This document shows, piece by piece, positions 11,945-25,241 of a stretch of DNA of 64,000 bases (the first letter of the stretch is position 1; each line of letters opens with the position of its first letter). A program made the position numbers and the translations under genes. The stretch is from NCBI GenBank assembly GCA_000181795.3, contig CM012953.1:13388709-13452708 (forward strand), read 5' to 3'. The notes beneath the pieces were generated by a model. It was not told the DNA's origin and made no database searches. It saw only the letters and a program-made list of their open reading frames with translations. Source of the DNA: Trichinella spiralis. Its lineage: Eukaryota; Nematoda; Enoplea; Trichinellida; Trichinellidae.

Positions 11945-13178
11945 TTAAATGCAAAACAACATGTTATCAAAACTGAAATCATCACAATCGAGATTCAATG
12001 AATCATCGGTCCACTCTTTTCCAGCTGCATCATTATTTTCTAAGCCAAAATCATCTTGACCGGTAGCAAAAATTTGCGTCCAATCCACCATGTCCAATTC
12101 ACACTGCGTATCAAAAGAAATAGGCGAAATGGACGATTGTTCGACAGAAGAGTCAGACGGTGCCAGTGAATTTAGCAGAGCAAAATCTCTGGAGTCCGCG
12201 AATGAAAGAGGTGACAAAGCGCTCGACATGTCCAAAGCTGCTGCATGCATTGTTTTCGCGCTACTTGAAGACAGGTAACAGTGGTCATGCATTATGGTGG
12301 CCACAGCTGCTGGACTGCATGGTGACACCGAATCTTGGAATTTTCTTTGGCAATCATTTTCTCCAAAAAAGCAAACATCTTCTTCACACAAAGCTTGCTG
12401 AAAAAAGGCAAACACAACAAATTACAATCGTCAAAAAGTCTATAGTCATTGAAAACAATCTCAACGCACCCCTGATGTTGTCGCTGGATTAGATATTGAT
12501 TCGACGGCTTCAAACTGTGTCCCATCGTAGGGATCAGGCAAAACAGACTCCGTAGCATCAAAATACATCGGGCAACCTGCGCCTTCGGCAGAGGTGCATT
12601 AATGAATTCTGCAGATTCAACGGCTGCCGCAACGTATTCAGCACCACACGAGGATGATTCGCCTTTGCCTGTAAAAAAATTTTTTTAATTAAAAAATCCA
12701 CAGACAACTATTCATTAAAAGTTTTCTTTTCCGTATTTACTGGCCAGTAAAGCTTGCAAGCGCTCATTTTCTTCACGCAATTGTCTGTTCGTAATTTCCA
12801 GCTCTTTCAAACTAGTACGCAAATACAAATTTTCTGTCTGCAACAATGCGGCATTGTTTTCCAAATTAGCGAGCGCTTTCTTTTTACGATCACGTGCACA
12901 CTGCGCAGCAACGCGATTCTTCAACTTCCTGTCCATTATACATACAATAAAAAAACAATACAACGTACACAGTAAAAGTCAAAATTCAATTATCAATACC
13001 TTCGTTGCAGCTTCTGTTCCACTGTTAAATTATTCAAACATTCTCGCTTTCTCGGCCGCAACCGACTGGCGCCAACATTCATTTTGCTCAGTTCTTCCAT
13101 ATCATTTTCACTATACAGTGTCAGATATGGCTGATTCGTTAAAAACACAAAGTCACTCGGAAACAGAGTGCTTTCCAT
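11945..13178 (-). CDS. xbp-1: XBP1: bZIP transcription factor of the unfolded protein response
   Basis: Exons (minus) are 13178-13000, 12928-12741, 12668-12470 and 12397-11945. The bZIP (end of exon 1 and exon 2) reads LNNLTVEQKLQRRKLKNRVAAQ, then CARDRKKKALANLE and a heptad zipper (LLQTENLYLRTSLKELE). It matches XBP-1, not ATF6 or CREB. Exon 3 carries the IRE1 intron (12611-12589). Without its removal the frame runs into exon 4 and stops at 12292, giving a 223-residue XBP1u. With its removal the product is 331 residues and includes a long acidic Ser-rich tail ending DDFSFDNMLFCI, which I take as the activation domain. All four nuclear exons close in both forms. Exon 3 ends in phase 2 unspliced and phase 0 spliced, and exon 4 is open in both frames as required. 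Confidence 0.95.
12589..12611 (-). promoter_or_regulatory. xbp-1: IRE1 (non-spliceosomal) intron of XBP1 mRNA, 23 nt
   Basis: On the minus strand two 7-nt loops of the CNG|CNGN type stand on stems. The 5' loop is TGAAT[CTG|CAGA]ATTCA, cut between 12612 and 12611, with a perfect 5-bp stem. The 3' loop is GCACCT[CTG|CCGA]AGGCGC, cut between 12589 and 12588. The excised piece is 23 nt, the same length as in C. elegans (26 nt in mammals), and shifts the frame by two bases mod 3. The stretch GCACCTCTG before the 3' cut is also found in mammalian XBP1. Joining the ends gives AVESAEGAGCPMYFD and opens the frame into exon 4. The exact cut positions come from the consensus and are not demonstrated. 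Confidence 0.9.
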
Positions 13179-14360
13179 TTTCGCGCGCAGAGAAAGTTAT
13201 GAAACACTACATACCCAGCCAACACAACAGCGACACTAAAGACGACGTGTCGTAATGTTATTTGCTACTGTGATACAGTAAGAATAAATAATCAAGTACA
13301 AATTTGCAAAATAAATAAGTATAAATTATTTATCAGTTTTTGTTTTTACGTAAAATAAATATTAATTGTATCGATCATATTGTATATATTTTATTTTACT
13401 TTTTAAAATAAAAAAGCTAGCATTATGTGATATTTATCCCAGCAAAAAGCAAATATTCTTATTGTTGTGGTGTAAATGTAAAAACCAAAATAAATTTCTG
13501 GGACAATACATTTTTAAAATGATAATTTCAAAATAATAAATGCCATTTTCAAAATCCTAACTTGAAAAAGTGTACTGATTTTTCAACATTTCGAGGAGTA
13601 AAGCTTTTTTAATTTGAAAAAATAAATTTTTGAAATTAAAGTAAAAAATTAAATAAATCAGTGTTTAATGGTCAGCATATGAAGATGTTGGCAACGTTTA
13701 GTGGGCACGTCAACGCAAAATAAATGACATGTAAATGATGCAATATTGCATCATGATAAATTTCCGTTTGCATTCAATGGGAACATTGTTCTTCGTATAG
13801 GCATTGTAAACAGCGATTGTAACAGAGAATGCATGTCGTCATTTCATCAGAATTTATTTGTCTAAGTTAAATATATATAACTTTAACATAACATTCGAAA
13901 TGACTGACTGAACGGACTTGCATTTATTGTCGAAAAGATATTGAAAAAAAGCAGTCAACATCTGTGAAGCAGTGTTGAATATGACATTAGCTTAGGCTAT
14001 CTTTTCTTTTAGTCTACAGCATTCTAGAATCACAATGAATCCAATTCAATATAAAAATTCATCGTCAAATTATGAAAATGTAATTGCTCAATAGAGTTAG
14101 TTATCCACAATGCCAATGACAAGCAATGTTGACTTTGCATCAACAGGATAGATATTCAGAAAAAAGTTCACATTATAAATTTTCTTCAAACTGATAAAAA
14201 CTGCATTCTACAGTATTTTAAGCTCTAATTTCCGCTAATTATACTCTTCTTGGTCAAAAATGATCAGCAGTATGTTCTTTCTTGTAATGGACTTCTTGTT
14301 TCGATTCACTACAATGTCAAAGTTTTCATAAAATAAAAGGAAATATTTTCAATGAATTCA
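13179..14360. other. Intergenic, XBP1 upstream region
   Basis: No exon seen. It contains the UPRE-like and palindromic elements described separately and the presumed XBP1 promoter. Its far end is the 3' flank of the large minus-strand gene. Confidence 0.5.
13706..13754. promoter_or_regulatory. UPRE-like core plus palindromic C/EBP-ATF element upstream of XBP1
   Basis: 13712-13706 on the minus strand, the sense strand of XBP1, reads TGACGTG, the core of the XBP1/ATF6 UPR element. 13735-13754 is a perfect 20-bp palindrome, ATGATGCAATATTGCATCAT. It contains TGATGCAAT on both strands, the C/EBP-ATF (amino-acid response) composite site bound by ATF4-type dimers. Both lie 530-575 bp upstream of the XBP1 start codon. 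A further ACGTG core (GACGACGTGTCG, 13241-13252) lies about 65 bp upstream. Function is inferred from motif and position only. Confidence 0.4.
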
Positions 14361-16299
14361 TCACCTGAAATGTGTAGTTTGACCGTCGTTTCTGTGCGAC
14401 CTTGGGCGGATCCCAGAATGGGACGTCACTTCACGTCTAAAAGACTCATGGCCACCGGGAATTGCTTGTTCTGTATATTGGCATTCTCTTAAATTCTGGC
14501 CTGGTGATACAGGCATCAACAATGACTGGTGAAATTCTCTTTCAAGACCACTCATTTCATTATCCCATCTAAAGGCAATATGTCAAAAATTGGTGCCATA
14601 TTATAAAATGAATTAAAAAAAAGCTATTACAAAAGAAAAAACACTTTATTTTATACCTTCGAAACCTTGACATATCAGAAGCGCGTGAATCTTCTCTCCA
14701 ATCAGACAATGAGCGGGTTTTTGGCACGTGATGTTCTCGACTGTCATAATCTTCACGTGGCAGCGTTGGTGGAAATTCAACTATTGGGTATGGATTATCA
14801 AAACTGTCGGCAAATTCATTGTGAAATACATTGCCTGTTAATAATATTATAAAATTATGTTGTTCCAACTGAATAAAAATGCTATATTATTATCATACGG
14901 CTTGAATGGCTTTTATGAAAATGACTGTCGTTTCTTCTATAATCGCCATCCTTAAGTAGAATAAAAATATTCAATTCATAATGATATATACACTAGTAAT
15001 TGACGCAAAACTTTTACCCAAAAATGGTCACGGCGGCTGTCAGGAGCATTGTAATAATTTGAGCCATTTAAGGAAGTATCATTCACTCGCTTTGATTTTA
15101 CTTCCTGAAAATCAAAGATTATCATTTTCTGTTAAAAAAACAGCATATTTACAATAATATTGTAGTATGTTTAAAAAAATCTTTAATATATCATTTCAGA
15201 AAAATAAGTTTATAAATAAAAAAATCTTTTTTCCCAAAATCATGAAATTATCACATTACAAGAATGGGCTTTAATTCATTAATGTCACATTCAATTAATA
15301 ATAAGTTTTGATGGAATTATGAAAGGAAATAGTACATTTAATATCCATCACTGCACTTTCTTAAAGTTTAAAAAAATATTTAAAATTTAAAATAAAGAAT
15401 ATAAATTTAGAATAAAATAATTTCAATCAAATCTTTCCTTGCAATTAATGCTTTATTTGTAGCACAACTATTGCAGAAGTAAATTATATAATACGACTTT
15501 AACAAACAGCAATTTATATTATTACAAAGCTAGAAATTAAAATTAAAATTAAAATTAAAGAAACAAATCTTTTCTAGGTGTAACAAATTAAAATTTGCAA
15601 GCATTATACAATATGTATAAATTAATAATTGTATTCTTGAAGAATGTTTTAGTATGTTTTAGAATGATGTCCAGAATTATAAGTTTATTTCACTCAAAAA
15701 CGACGACAAGAAAGCTTGAAGCAGTTATTAAATCAAATAAGCTTATTTCTATTTAAACAGTTTATTTTTGAAAATAATAATACATTTTGTTATGAATAAA
15801 AAATCACACTGAAAGTGCAAAGTATCATACACGATGATAGCTTTCCTTCACTTGAGGCTGTGAAGAATAATAACGTTGTTCAGTAGTACCGGATATCATT
15901 GGTCTGTTTCTCCATGGCGAATCTGGCGACATTCCTTCAAACAAGATGGCATTATTTCAATTTAAAAATTTTTTCGTTAAGAAATTTAAATAATACTAAT
16001 AATCGATTTTGCTAAATATGAATTTTGAACGAAATAAACTTGCACGAAAAAGTGCACACTAACACCTTTGATTTGGAAACAGAAAAACAATCATGTCAAT
16101 AATGAGATGCACAGGTTCTAAATTGGTGAACAACTTAAACAGTCACTGAAGTAATATATTATAAAATTTGAAAATACAAATCAATACATTGTAAATAGTG
16201 CATTTGACAATTATTTAAATACTCGTGTAAATTTGATGATATTTGCGTTTGTCATTATTTGTTTGTAAAGGCAATTTTGCTAAAGTTGCAGCTTTTTCT

Positions 16300-16340
<41 letters not shown>

Positions 16341-19300
16341 TTATGCTTTAGCATCCAATTTTCCTTCCTATTCTTTTTCCTATCCTTAAGAGATACAAGC
16401 AGAAGATGAAAAACAAAGTCAACCATATGCACTGGCTTTGACGAATAGAGTTGAAAAAGAAGACATACTGTAGAAGAAGAGTTGAAGATAATTTTTAAAA
16501 AATATGAATATTTTTGAAGCAGAATTTTTCCCTCCAATGAAGCGGCCAGTCTTACCGAAAGGCACAGTCCACGGCGGGTCGTCGGCAACACCGTGACGGG
16601 AGTGCCAATTTATACTGTTTCCATATTTATCTATTTCTCGATGGTGACTGTGCTCACCTTTCCGTCTGTGTCTGTCTCGCTTTTCTTTTCTACTTCGGCC
16701 ACGAACTCGGCGTTCAATTTCCTCTGTGGTCATTGTCTCTTCGATCTTTTCAATCGTCTCAGTCACTTGTGGGCTCTGCATAAAATGAAATAAAAAAATT
16801 AAAATTAAAATTAATTTTTTCATACGATAAAGTGATTTATAAATTCACCTCCTTGATCACTCGGTTTTGTTCATTTTCCGTCTCTTTTTCCCATTTGCTT
16901 TCGTGTTTTCGCGTTTCTTGTCGTTTCTGTTGTTGCTTCATTATTGATTTGGGTTTTTTTGCCTTTTCATCCTTAATAAATCGACAATTTGATATAGAAA
17001 TATACAAGAAAAAAGAATTCTAATTTGACCACAGGCATTATGCAATTTTGCAGAATAAAACATTTTACAAGTACGCTACTTGATTTTCATTTTCAAAAAA
17101 ATCATCCCATTATTAATTATTAAAAATTACAAAGATCAGTTGATAAAATTATTTTCAAAAAAATATATTTACTTTTATTTTGATCAAAGTACTGTGTCGA
17201 CTTTCAGTTTCTTCAGTATCTCCAGAAGATAATTTTCCGTCAATCTCATGCGTGGTACGGTATTCTCTGGTCCATTCTCTGGTCAATGCAGAAGCGTCGA
17301 TTGGAACAAGCACCGCTTGCAATGGCAACATTTGCGACGTGTTCTATAAATGAAAAATGAATAATTTTGTTCATTTTTCGAATTTATAAAGTTACTGCTT
17401 ACAGTCTGATCAACAGTCTGAACTGAGACGTTGGATCGAGGAAGGGATTTGGGCAGTGCTGGACTCAAGTCTGTTCGAATGCGCAACAAGCCTGGATTTT
17501 GCATGTGTCCATTCACACTGACAATTGACCGAGGGCTGAAGCTGTTTTTGAATTCCCACGACGACAAATTCACTTGTGATTGACTCTGTAAAGTGCAATG
17601 TGAAATTTTTCACATTTTTCAATTCATTTATCATCAAAAACAACAGAAAACAAAATTCTATTCTAATCAGCTAAACAAGCTATTGTATACAAATAATTCG
17701 ACAATTGCGCACACTAGAAAATAAAAGAAAAAAGTAAACTGAAATGAAATTGATGAAAAACAGAACGTAATCAATTTTGTGCTATTCTATCCACTATTCA
17801 GATGTGATTTCAATTAAATTATTAAAAAAATTATTGTTCTTAAAATAATCTATTATATTATTTGAGAAATATATCAAAACAACTTCATTTGAAACACTTG
17901 TTCCTAGCAAACAATATCTGTTAAATGAGTAACACTACTGACGTTATATTTTATGAGCTGAAACAATCTCAACTCTGAATTAATTAGGAAAATTAATAAT
18001 AACAATAATAATATATTTTCTGTTTTGCTATTTTTGAAAATAAACTGACCTTGGTTAGCAAAGGTGGAATGGGCAATAATTCAGCTTCCACTTTGCTCAC
18101 TTCATTGACATTGACAGTTGATCTGTTTCTTGCACGTTCGAGCAATTTTTCCCTTATCTGAGCCATTTCAGACAAATCTTGTGCTTCCTAATTTATTTTA
18201 ATTGTTTTTTTTGCTGTATACATACATTTATTTATTTATTTAACGCTGTGCTCAATAATTGAAAAATATTTTTTAAAAAAATTTCAAGTAAATAAAAAAA
18301 TAAACAAAACATAAAATTACTACAGCTACATCGGACTACTGATTGTATCATGCAGACAGAAGTGGGAATTTTGTTTTTTACCTGATGTTGTCTCGGCTTC
18401 GGTAAAGACTAAAATAAAAAATGAAACATTCACTGAAATATTGAATTGAAAAAATATTTCTTTTTCAAAAAGATTAAATTCATATATCATTGTATAATTT
18501 CATAAATAAAAATTTAAATGTCTCGATAAACATTAAAATATGATATAGCATTAATGAAAATAATAATATATTAAATTTCATGTTGTTTTAAAGTTGTGAC
18601 TGTAGAAATTAATCGATTGATTGTAAATGCTTGAATAATGATATATTTTCAGTAGTTAAAAAAAACCAAGAAAAAGAAGAAGAAGAAGGGAAATAGTATG
18701 AGGAGAAATAACAAAAGGAAAGCAGAAATTTCCATTCCAAAAATAAAATTGAAACAAAAAATCCCAAACAATGCTTTGTTCTAAGTGTTTCAAGCTGGGA
18801 GAGAATTTTGGGAACAGTTGAATAGCTGTTATTAATTTTCCAACATACCCGTGATTCTGTTCTGGTTATATAACTTTTCTGTTGCACGTTGTGTTGAAGA
18901 TTATGTGGCGTTACGATTGAAAGTGGCGTGACGCATCGCCTCTCAAATCTGTCGTTCAAATGATCCTTCATCCCGAATGCAGCAAACCTGGGAGATTTCA
19001 TCAAATCGCAAGTCGTCAATTTCTCATTACCGTGCAACTGAGACAGATTGATCTCAGATGTCCTGTTGTTTTTCCTAGCATAGATCTGTTTCTCATCGGC
19101 TAAAGATAAAGCAGAAAGCCTTGCTTCGAGAAATGATTTCTGCTCATTGCAATTCAAAAAGCTACTTTGAAAACACTTCAAAGGTGGTCGATCTGAACTG
19201 ATCACTTTGGAACTTTTTCTCGAACACTGCGATTGGTCGTGCGGAAATTTTGTCACATCCGGTGAAGGTGGAGGGGTGAAATTTTTCGTCTCCCTCTTAA

Positions 19301-22300
19301 ATACAGGCTCGACAATCTCAGGTTTCCAAAAATATTCCTTGTCGTCAACAATATCGTAACACTTGAACTGTTCCCTGGGCTGTGGAAATTTGTAAGGCTC
19401 TTCAACAGGCGGTTTCCACGGTTTTCGCCTTCGGAAAAGTTCACTTACAGACGGTGATTGTTCTCTGAAACTTTCCATCCCAGTGCTCAAATTATTCGGA
19501 CAATTGTCTTTACCGAAAGCAATATTTTCACTTATCAAATCCTCAGGATGCTCACTTTTAGCGGAAATTCGTTGCCATTGAGCATTTTCATTCTCATTTA
19601 AATTTGATAAATTATCCCTTTGTCCATTATTGAACAAAAAAGCTGCTTTCTCTTTACTGATTTTCTGTTCATCTGAAAGCAAAGGTAGTCGCTGGCATTG
19701 GTTGTGCTGCTGTTGATCGATATGCTGGTTTTCATTTGCAATGCAATGAGAAGAGGAGAAAAATTCATCCAGAGTGGGCGTTTGCAAAGCCCGGTTCACC
19801 AATTTCACCGGCTCACATTGTATAGCAGCGTCGACGGTACAAGTTTTACCATATCGACCACCATCGGTATGCACCAAATGAAATTGATCATCACTACATT
19901 TGTCTGAATGAGCACGGTGAAATGGTTTACTGTACCAAAAGCGCTTTGCATCAGAACCCGTTTGTTCAGGCAAGTTCTCATCTAGTTCTGTGCAAGTTGA
20001 TGCGCCAGATGTTTCCTGAAATTTCAAGTGCATATTTCCAAGCTGATTTCCAAGCTGTTGACACAGAAATATGCACAAACACACAAAAACACACACACAC
20101 ACACACACACGCACACGTAAAATAATTAAGCACAATTATTCATGCTTGAAACAAGGGCAAGCTTATTCGCATTCCACTGCCAAAAACAACAACAACAACA
20201 ACAAAGCAACCAGGAAAATACCCAACACAAAGAAGTAAATTGAAATGGAGAAAGGGAAAATGTTGTTGGAAAGAGAAAATTGTTGAAATCATCGCCAACT
20301 GACATGCACTCTTACCCCTGCTTGACTTTTATCTAAAATCTTGTTATCAAAATATGTTTCGCTCCCATGGCGCAAATATCCTCTTTTGGACAGATAATTA
20401 TTCGTGTTTTTCAATGGCAATTGTGCATAACGAGAGCCTGACAACACTTGACCAAAATCTTTCGTTTCATGCCTAACTTGATCAAATGCATCGCCTTTTT
20501 CACTGAACGGTACTGCACTTGAACAGCGCCACACTTTCTGCAACGACAACAACAACAACATACACACACATACACATATACATATGCATAATCATCCATC
20601 AGTCATTTGCTTCACATTTGGTGAATTAATTTTTTTTCTCATCACAATTGAATCATGGAAGCCAGAAAAATTGAAATATTAACAAGCAAATTAAGCAAAA
20701 CTACCTCTTCACAAACAGAAGGCAATCGTTGACGGTAACTGTTGTACAACAAGGGCGAATCAATTCTTGAAAATGCCACTCCATCTCGTCTCCTCCAAGG
20801 CATAGCCGATCCGATCACATGACCAGAAGAATAACAGGGGTAATTATTCACTGATATCGGTTCACCGTGCAGTGTGCTTTGCATTGTTGGATAAGAGGTC
20901 AAAGTATCCGCTTCTTGGGATCTGTTTCGATCGACATCCGCCGATTGATACCCGTCCAATTTGTAAAATGAGCGATGACGACCGACAAGATCTGTGAGCA
21001 CTTCGTGGGGAAGCTTTTTCCTCTGTCGGTCAATTTCACTTTGCGATCCGCAATAATTATTTCTCAACAAACTCGACTGAACTCTAGATTTCGAAGGTTC
21101 AAATTGAGAAGCTTCACTGCACAAAGGCAGAGTCGCATTTGAGCCATACTGTGAACAATAAGCATTGTATTCTGAATACACGTCTGGCGAAAGTACCAAC
21201 TGTTCGCACGAATAAAATTTAGGTATAGAAGGATGATATACCTTAAAATCAACGCATAACAACATGGATCAATCCGTTGTTACTGCTAGCGAGATTCAAA
21301 CTACTAATGCTAATCAATTTCATCCTTACCTTTACTGGAAAATAGGCTTGCAGAGAGAAGGAAAAGATTGTACAAATGATAAATAATATTAAATAAATGT
21401 CTTACTTTCGTAATGAATTGAAAAAAATTTCACAATCACGCATAAACAAACGAATAGCAGTTGAGAGAATGGAATTGCTGCTAGTGTTGGATGAATAGCA
21501 TTTAAATTTTGAAAATTCTCCTCTGCAAGCAAGTTTATTCGTTCGACTTTTCAAAATTTTCAATATTCCATTATTTAAACAGTCTCGACCACTTGAAATC
21601 GTTCATTTTGGGAATGAATAAGTTTCCAATGGAAAATTCAGGGCAAAATTATGCGACAAAAGAAAGAAGAACACATCCTGCTGTATATTTATAATATTTA
21701 AAGTGGAAAGTGGAATTGTAAATTTCATTTATGATTATCAGATTTAAGTACTGTTTTCAATAACATCAATAAACTGAAAACTGAAACAATGAAATGTTCA
21801 TATTTGTTGTTTTTACACCTTGCATTTTTATGAATAAAAAATAAAAATAATAATATTACATTTGTTTTGAATTGATCAACTTACTCTTTGGAATTTGTAG
21901 TCCAATGGTGATCCCTGAAATGAAATAAAAATAATGATTTAAAAGTCACTCCAGCTATCCGTATCTCAGTCATCATTGCACAATTACGTTTTGTTTGCAT
22001 ATTTTAAAATATGCTTAATTTGAAAATAAATAAATAAAATGAAGCGAATCAATTAAAAATAACAGCCAAGTAAAAATGTTTCAGTATATTTGGAATAAAT
22101 TTCAAAATTGGAATTAAAATGTAGAAGAAATTTCAAAGAAAAATTGCATATTAAAAATTTAGGCAAAATTGAAACTTACCCTTTTCTCTGGTCGAGGTAG
22201 CCTTTCCCAAGCTTCGTTGACACATTTTTCGTTAATTTTAAGTTTGCTTCGCAATGGTGAAAGTGACATTGCTCTGTGACGTTCCAAACTTTCAGACAAA

Positions 22301-25241
22301 TAATCGTGTGGAGTAATTGGACGAACTTCGAGACTCTATTAAAAATTAATAAAATGTGAAATGTGTGAGAAAACATAATAATAATAGAATTATCATCAAT
22401 TATGAAATTGATCATTGTGAAATGGTACCCGAAGTCGTTGCCGTTGCGGACGTTCCAAAGGATTCAGCTTGACAAATGAACGTTTGCTGTGACTTGACGG
22501 AAAATCGGTGTTTTTCTTTTTTCTTAAAAATTCAGCTGGCAACGTCTGACTTGAAGTGATGCTTGTTTTCGGCGGTTCAGCTTTTGGATCAATCATTCTC
22601 AGCTTGTAATATTCCGCCTGCTTTTCCACCTTGAATTTAAATTATTTGTTTTAACTTTGTAAATATTAAAAAAAATTTTTTTATTCAAAAATATTACTTT
22701 ATAATCAGCCGGACGATCCATCTGGTCATAATTCGTTTGCATAGTTGTTTCTCTTTTCAGTTCCGAATCAATGCCTGGTTTCTGAAGTAGATTCAACTTT
22801 GTAAAAGAACATTTTTAAAAAAATTAATAACATGAAATGAACAGTTCAATTTATTGATGGCTTTAAAATAATAAACTAATAAAATTAAAAAAAGTCATAC
22901 CTCTGAGCTTTGTTTTGTTTTATAAAATGGCGTAATGAACCGCATATCGTGGCGCCGCACTTCAGACGTGGTCGTTTCCTTTTCTGTTGCATTCTGCTTT
23001 TACAAAGAACAACATTCAAAAATTGAAAGTTCTTATTACAATTTAAATAAAATATTATTAATCTCATTCTACGCATACCTTGTAACATGCTTGTGAAACA
23101 ACTTTCATCAAATAACACTTTACTTGTATTCTGTTTCAAATTACTGTAGATAAGTTTTCACAATATATTATAAACAAAATTAAATTACAAATTTAAACGT
23201 GTAAATTAAAAAAAATATACACACAATTATGTCTCAACGCTTGGTCATAAATAGAACGTGCTAAACAGTGTTGCTTATGTATGAATAATTGATATCGCGA
23301 ATGCTGTTTTTTAAGGTGAAATTCATTTTGAAAATCAATTATGCAGCGATGAGACATTCGATAAATAAAAGTGGAAGTTTGACGACAATGCGCGTTGAAA
23401 GAAATTATGGCACTTTCATTAGTTGCATTTTACTTTATCCTTGAACCCGCCATTGTTCATTTCTTTTCAGTTATGCCGTTCAATCCGGACGTCCATGCTC
23501 TTTGGGCGTGGCCTCCAGAGAATGAAAAAATTCTCCCCACAATTGGCAAAAATATTCAAAAAGCCAAATTCATCTTTGCACCTGAACTACAACAATCGCA
23601 CGCAATAAAATGTAAAAATTAAATTAATTTTCTTATTTACCATTATATGCAAAATTGATTGGTACTTAATTTTCATTCAAAAACAAATTTCAAACTGTGG
23701 TCCGTTTTATTTATTAGAAAAGCTTTGAAAAATGCATTCGCGGCCAATTTCTAAAAGCTGCACTACTTTAATTTTCTGAAAAGCAGTCAAGTAGGCAATT
23801 TCAAACTGCTTAACATTTGAAAATGTCCGCTTTTATTCTAGGTAAGTGGAACAGAAAAAGTGGTATGCGCTTTTAGATGCTACGAAACTTTGTCACACAG
23901 TATGTGCTTTGATGAAAAAACAAAAAAAATTACAAATAAATCGCTTTCTCACGGTAGAATAATATTAATAATTAAGCCGATGATTCAGTTTTGCAGTTTC
24001 GAATTGGGCTGTAATAAAAATTAACGGTTGGACAAGTTAACCACTTTTTGAAGCGTTCGAACTTGAATTCGAAAACCCATTTCAAGTTGAATAAGTGTAA
24101 ACAAGTTTTCTGTTTAAACTACTCAATTTAGCCAAAGAAGTTTTTATTCTTACAATTAAATTTTAATTCCACAAATAAAGTGTTCTATATTGCACTTTTT
24201 GTTTTTTTTAAACAAAATCAATTTCCTTTTACCAAACAAAAAATTTACTTAGCATTTTGGTAAGATCTGAAGTATATAAAAATTGTACCGAGTTTGTATT
24301 TTTACGCAACAATACAACAAAAACAAATATTTCCAACAACATAAATATTGATAATTTTTTCAAAAAATATTAATTAATTAATTAATATTACAAAAATTAT
24401 TTTTTTTCATAAAACATTAAAAAAACTAGTAAATAAAAGAGACAAATCAAATCAACCACGTAGTCAGTAAAGTGAAAAGATAATAATCAAATTTATGAAC
24501 TGCGCGATTGTAAATAGAAAAAATGAAATAATACTTGAAAAGTTAACAGAAAGATTACCAGGTGAATTTTCAAATAGAATATCAGTAAGAAGATGAGAAA
24601 ATTTTTAAAATTATCATACAAAAGTCAACCATCAATTCAACACATCTGTAAACTAGATTCGTCGAACTTGATTGCCTCTTCATTAACAGTACATCTAAAT
24701 TTTATTGCATGACTGTAAAAAAATCGAAAAAAATTTTTTTAATTGTTTTTTTCTATTATAAAAATTTTTTACATAAATTTTTGGAAATGATAATTTTCTT
24801 TGATAAATATATTGTTCCATTTCGACAGTAGAAACTCGAGTACAAATGTGCAAAACACGACCTGTTAACATTGTCGAATTCTGCAAATTTAGTTTAATAT
24901 GTGAAGAGAACACGAGGTTAATAGTTATGATAATAAGTGTAATTGAACAGAGGTGAACTTTAGTGTGAATTGAATTTCAATTTGTATTAAATAATATCAA
25001 AAAAATTTTCAAATGTGAACTTTTGATCGATTTGTTTTCTTATTACAGACAAGGTAGAAAAAGTGGTGAATAAAGTATCCGATAAAATGTGATCTCGATC
25101 ATATGCAATTTTCAAATAAAACCAAATTAGAAATGAGAAAATTACCTCATCCGGCGGTTGTCCAGTGATAATAGTCTTCGGTTCAGTGCTCCATTCTTTT
25201 GTAAAACCACCGCTTTCCATTTCTGAAATAATTTCCAAGCT
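14361..25241 (-). CDS. Large low-complexity scaffold-like protein, unrecognised (at least 20 exons)
   Basis: Supported exons (minus): 25241-25146, 22993-22901, 22796-22698, 22629-22429, 22335-22180, 21914-21885, 21241-20705, 20537-20316, 20015-18849, 18408-18382, 18187-18050, 17585-17403, 17343-17173, 16971-16849, 16775-16556, 15934-15831, 15104-15018, 14950-14899, 14834-14657 and 14568-14361. They chain in frame to about 1,363 residues with TGA at 14363. The first 14 exons are all phase 0 at both ends. No folded domain is visible. Sequence is Ser/Pro/Arg/Gln-rich with proline motifs (KPWKPPVEEPYKFPQP, FTPPPSPD), SP sites, a basic RRVRGRSRKEKRDRHRRK block and aromatic short motifs (DDPPWTVPFG, DSPWRNRP). 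This suggests a cytoskeletal or junctional scaffold, but that is inference. The 5' end is unresolved. Exon-like pieces at 23130-23079 and 25729-25640, and a proline-rich start at 26901, may belong but do not all join in phase. Confidence 0.75.
16305..16339. repeat. (AT)n microsatellite in an intron
   Basis: Uninterrupted AT dinucleotide run of about 35 bp inside the large minus-strand gene, in the intron between exons 16775-16556 and 15934-15831. Confidence 0.9.
20089..20116. repeat. (AC)n microsatellite in an intron
   Basis: CA/AC dinucleotide run in the intron 20315-20016 of the large gene, preceded by related ACAAACACAC sequence. On the transcribed strand it is GT-rich. Confidence 0.9.
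23407..23622 (+). CDS. Weak candidate: small membrane-anchored ORF opposite an intron of the large gene
   Basis: ATG at 23407 opens 71 codons to TAA. The N-terminus is hydrophobic (MALSLVAFYFILEPAIVHFF). The rest (PFNPDVHALWAWPPENEKI, then LPTIGKNIQKAKFIFAPELQ) is polar and in locally GC-richer DNA. The sequence ATTTCTTTTCAG at 23459-23470 inside it resembles a splice acceptor, so this may instead be a terminal exon of a plus-strand gene. I do not recognise it. Confidence 0.25.
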   Translation: MALSLVAFYFILEPAIVHFFSVMPFNPDVHALWAWPPENEKILPTIGKNIQKAKFIFAPELQQSHAIKCKN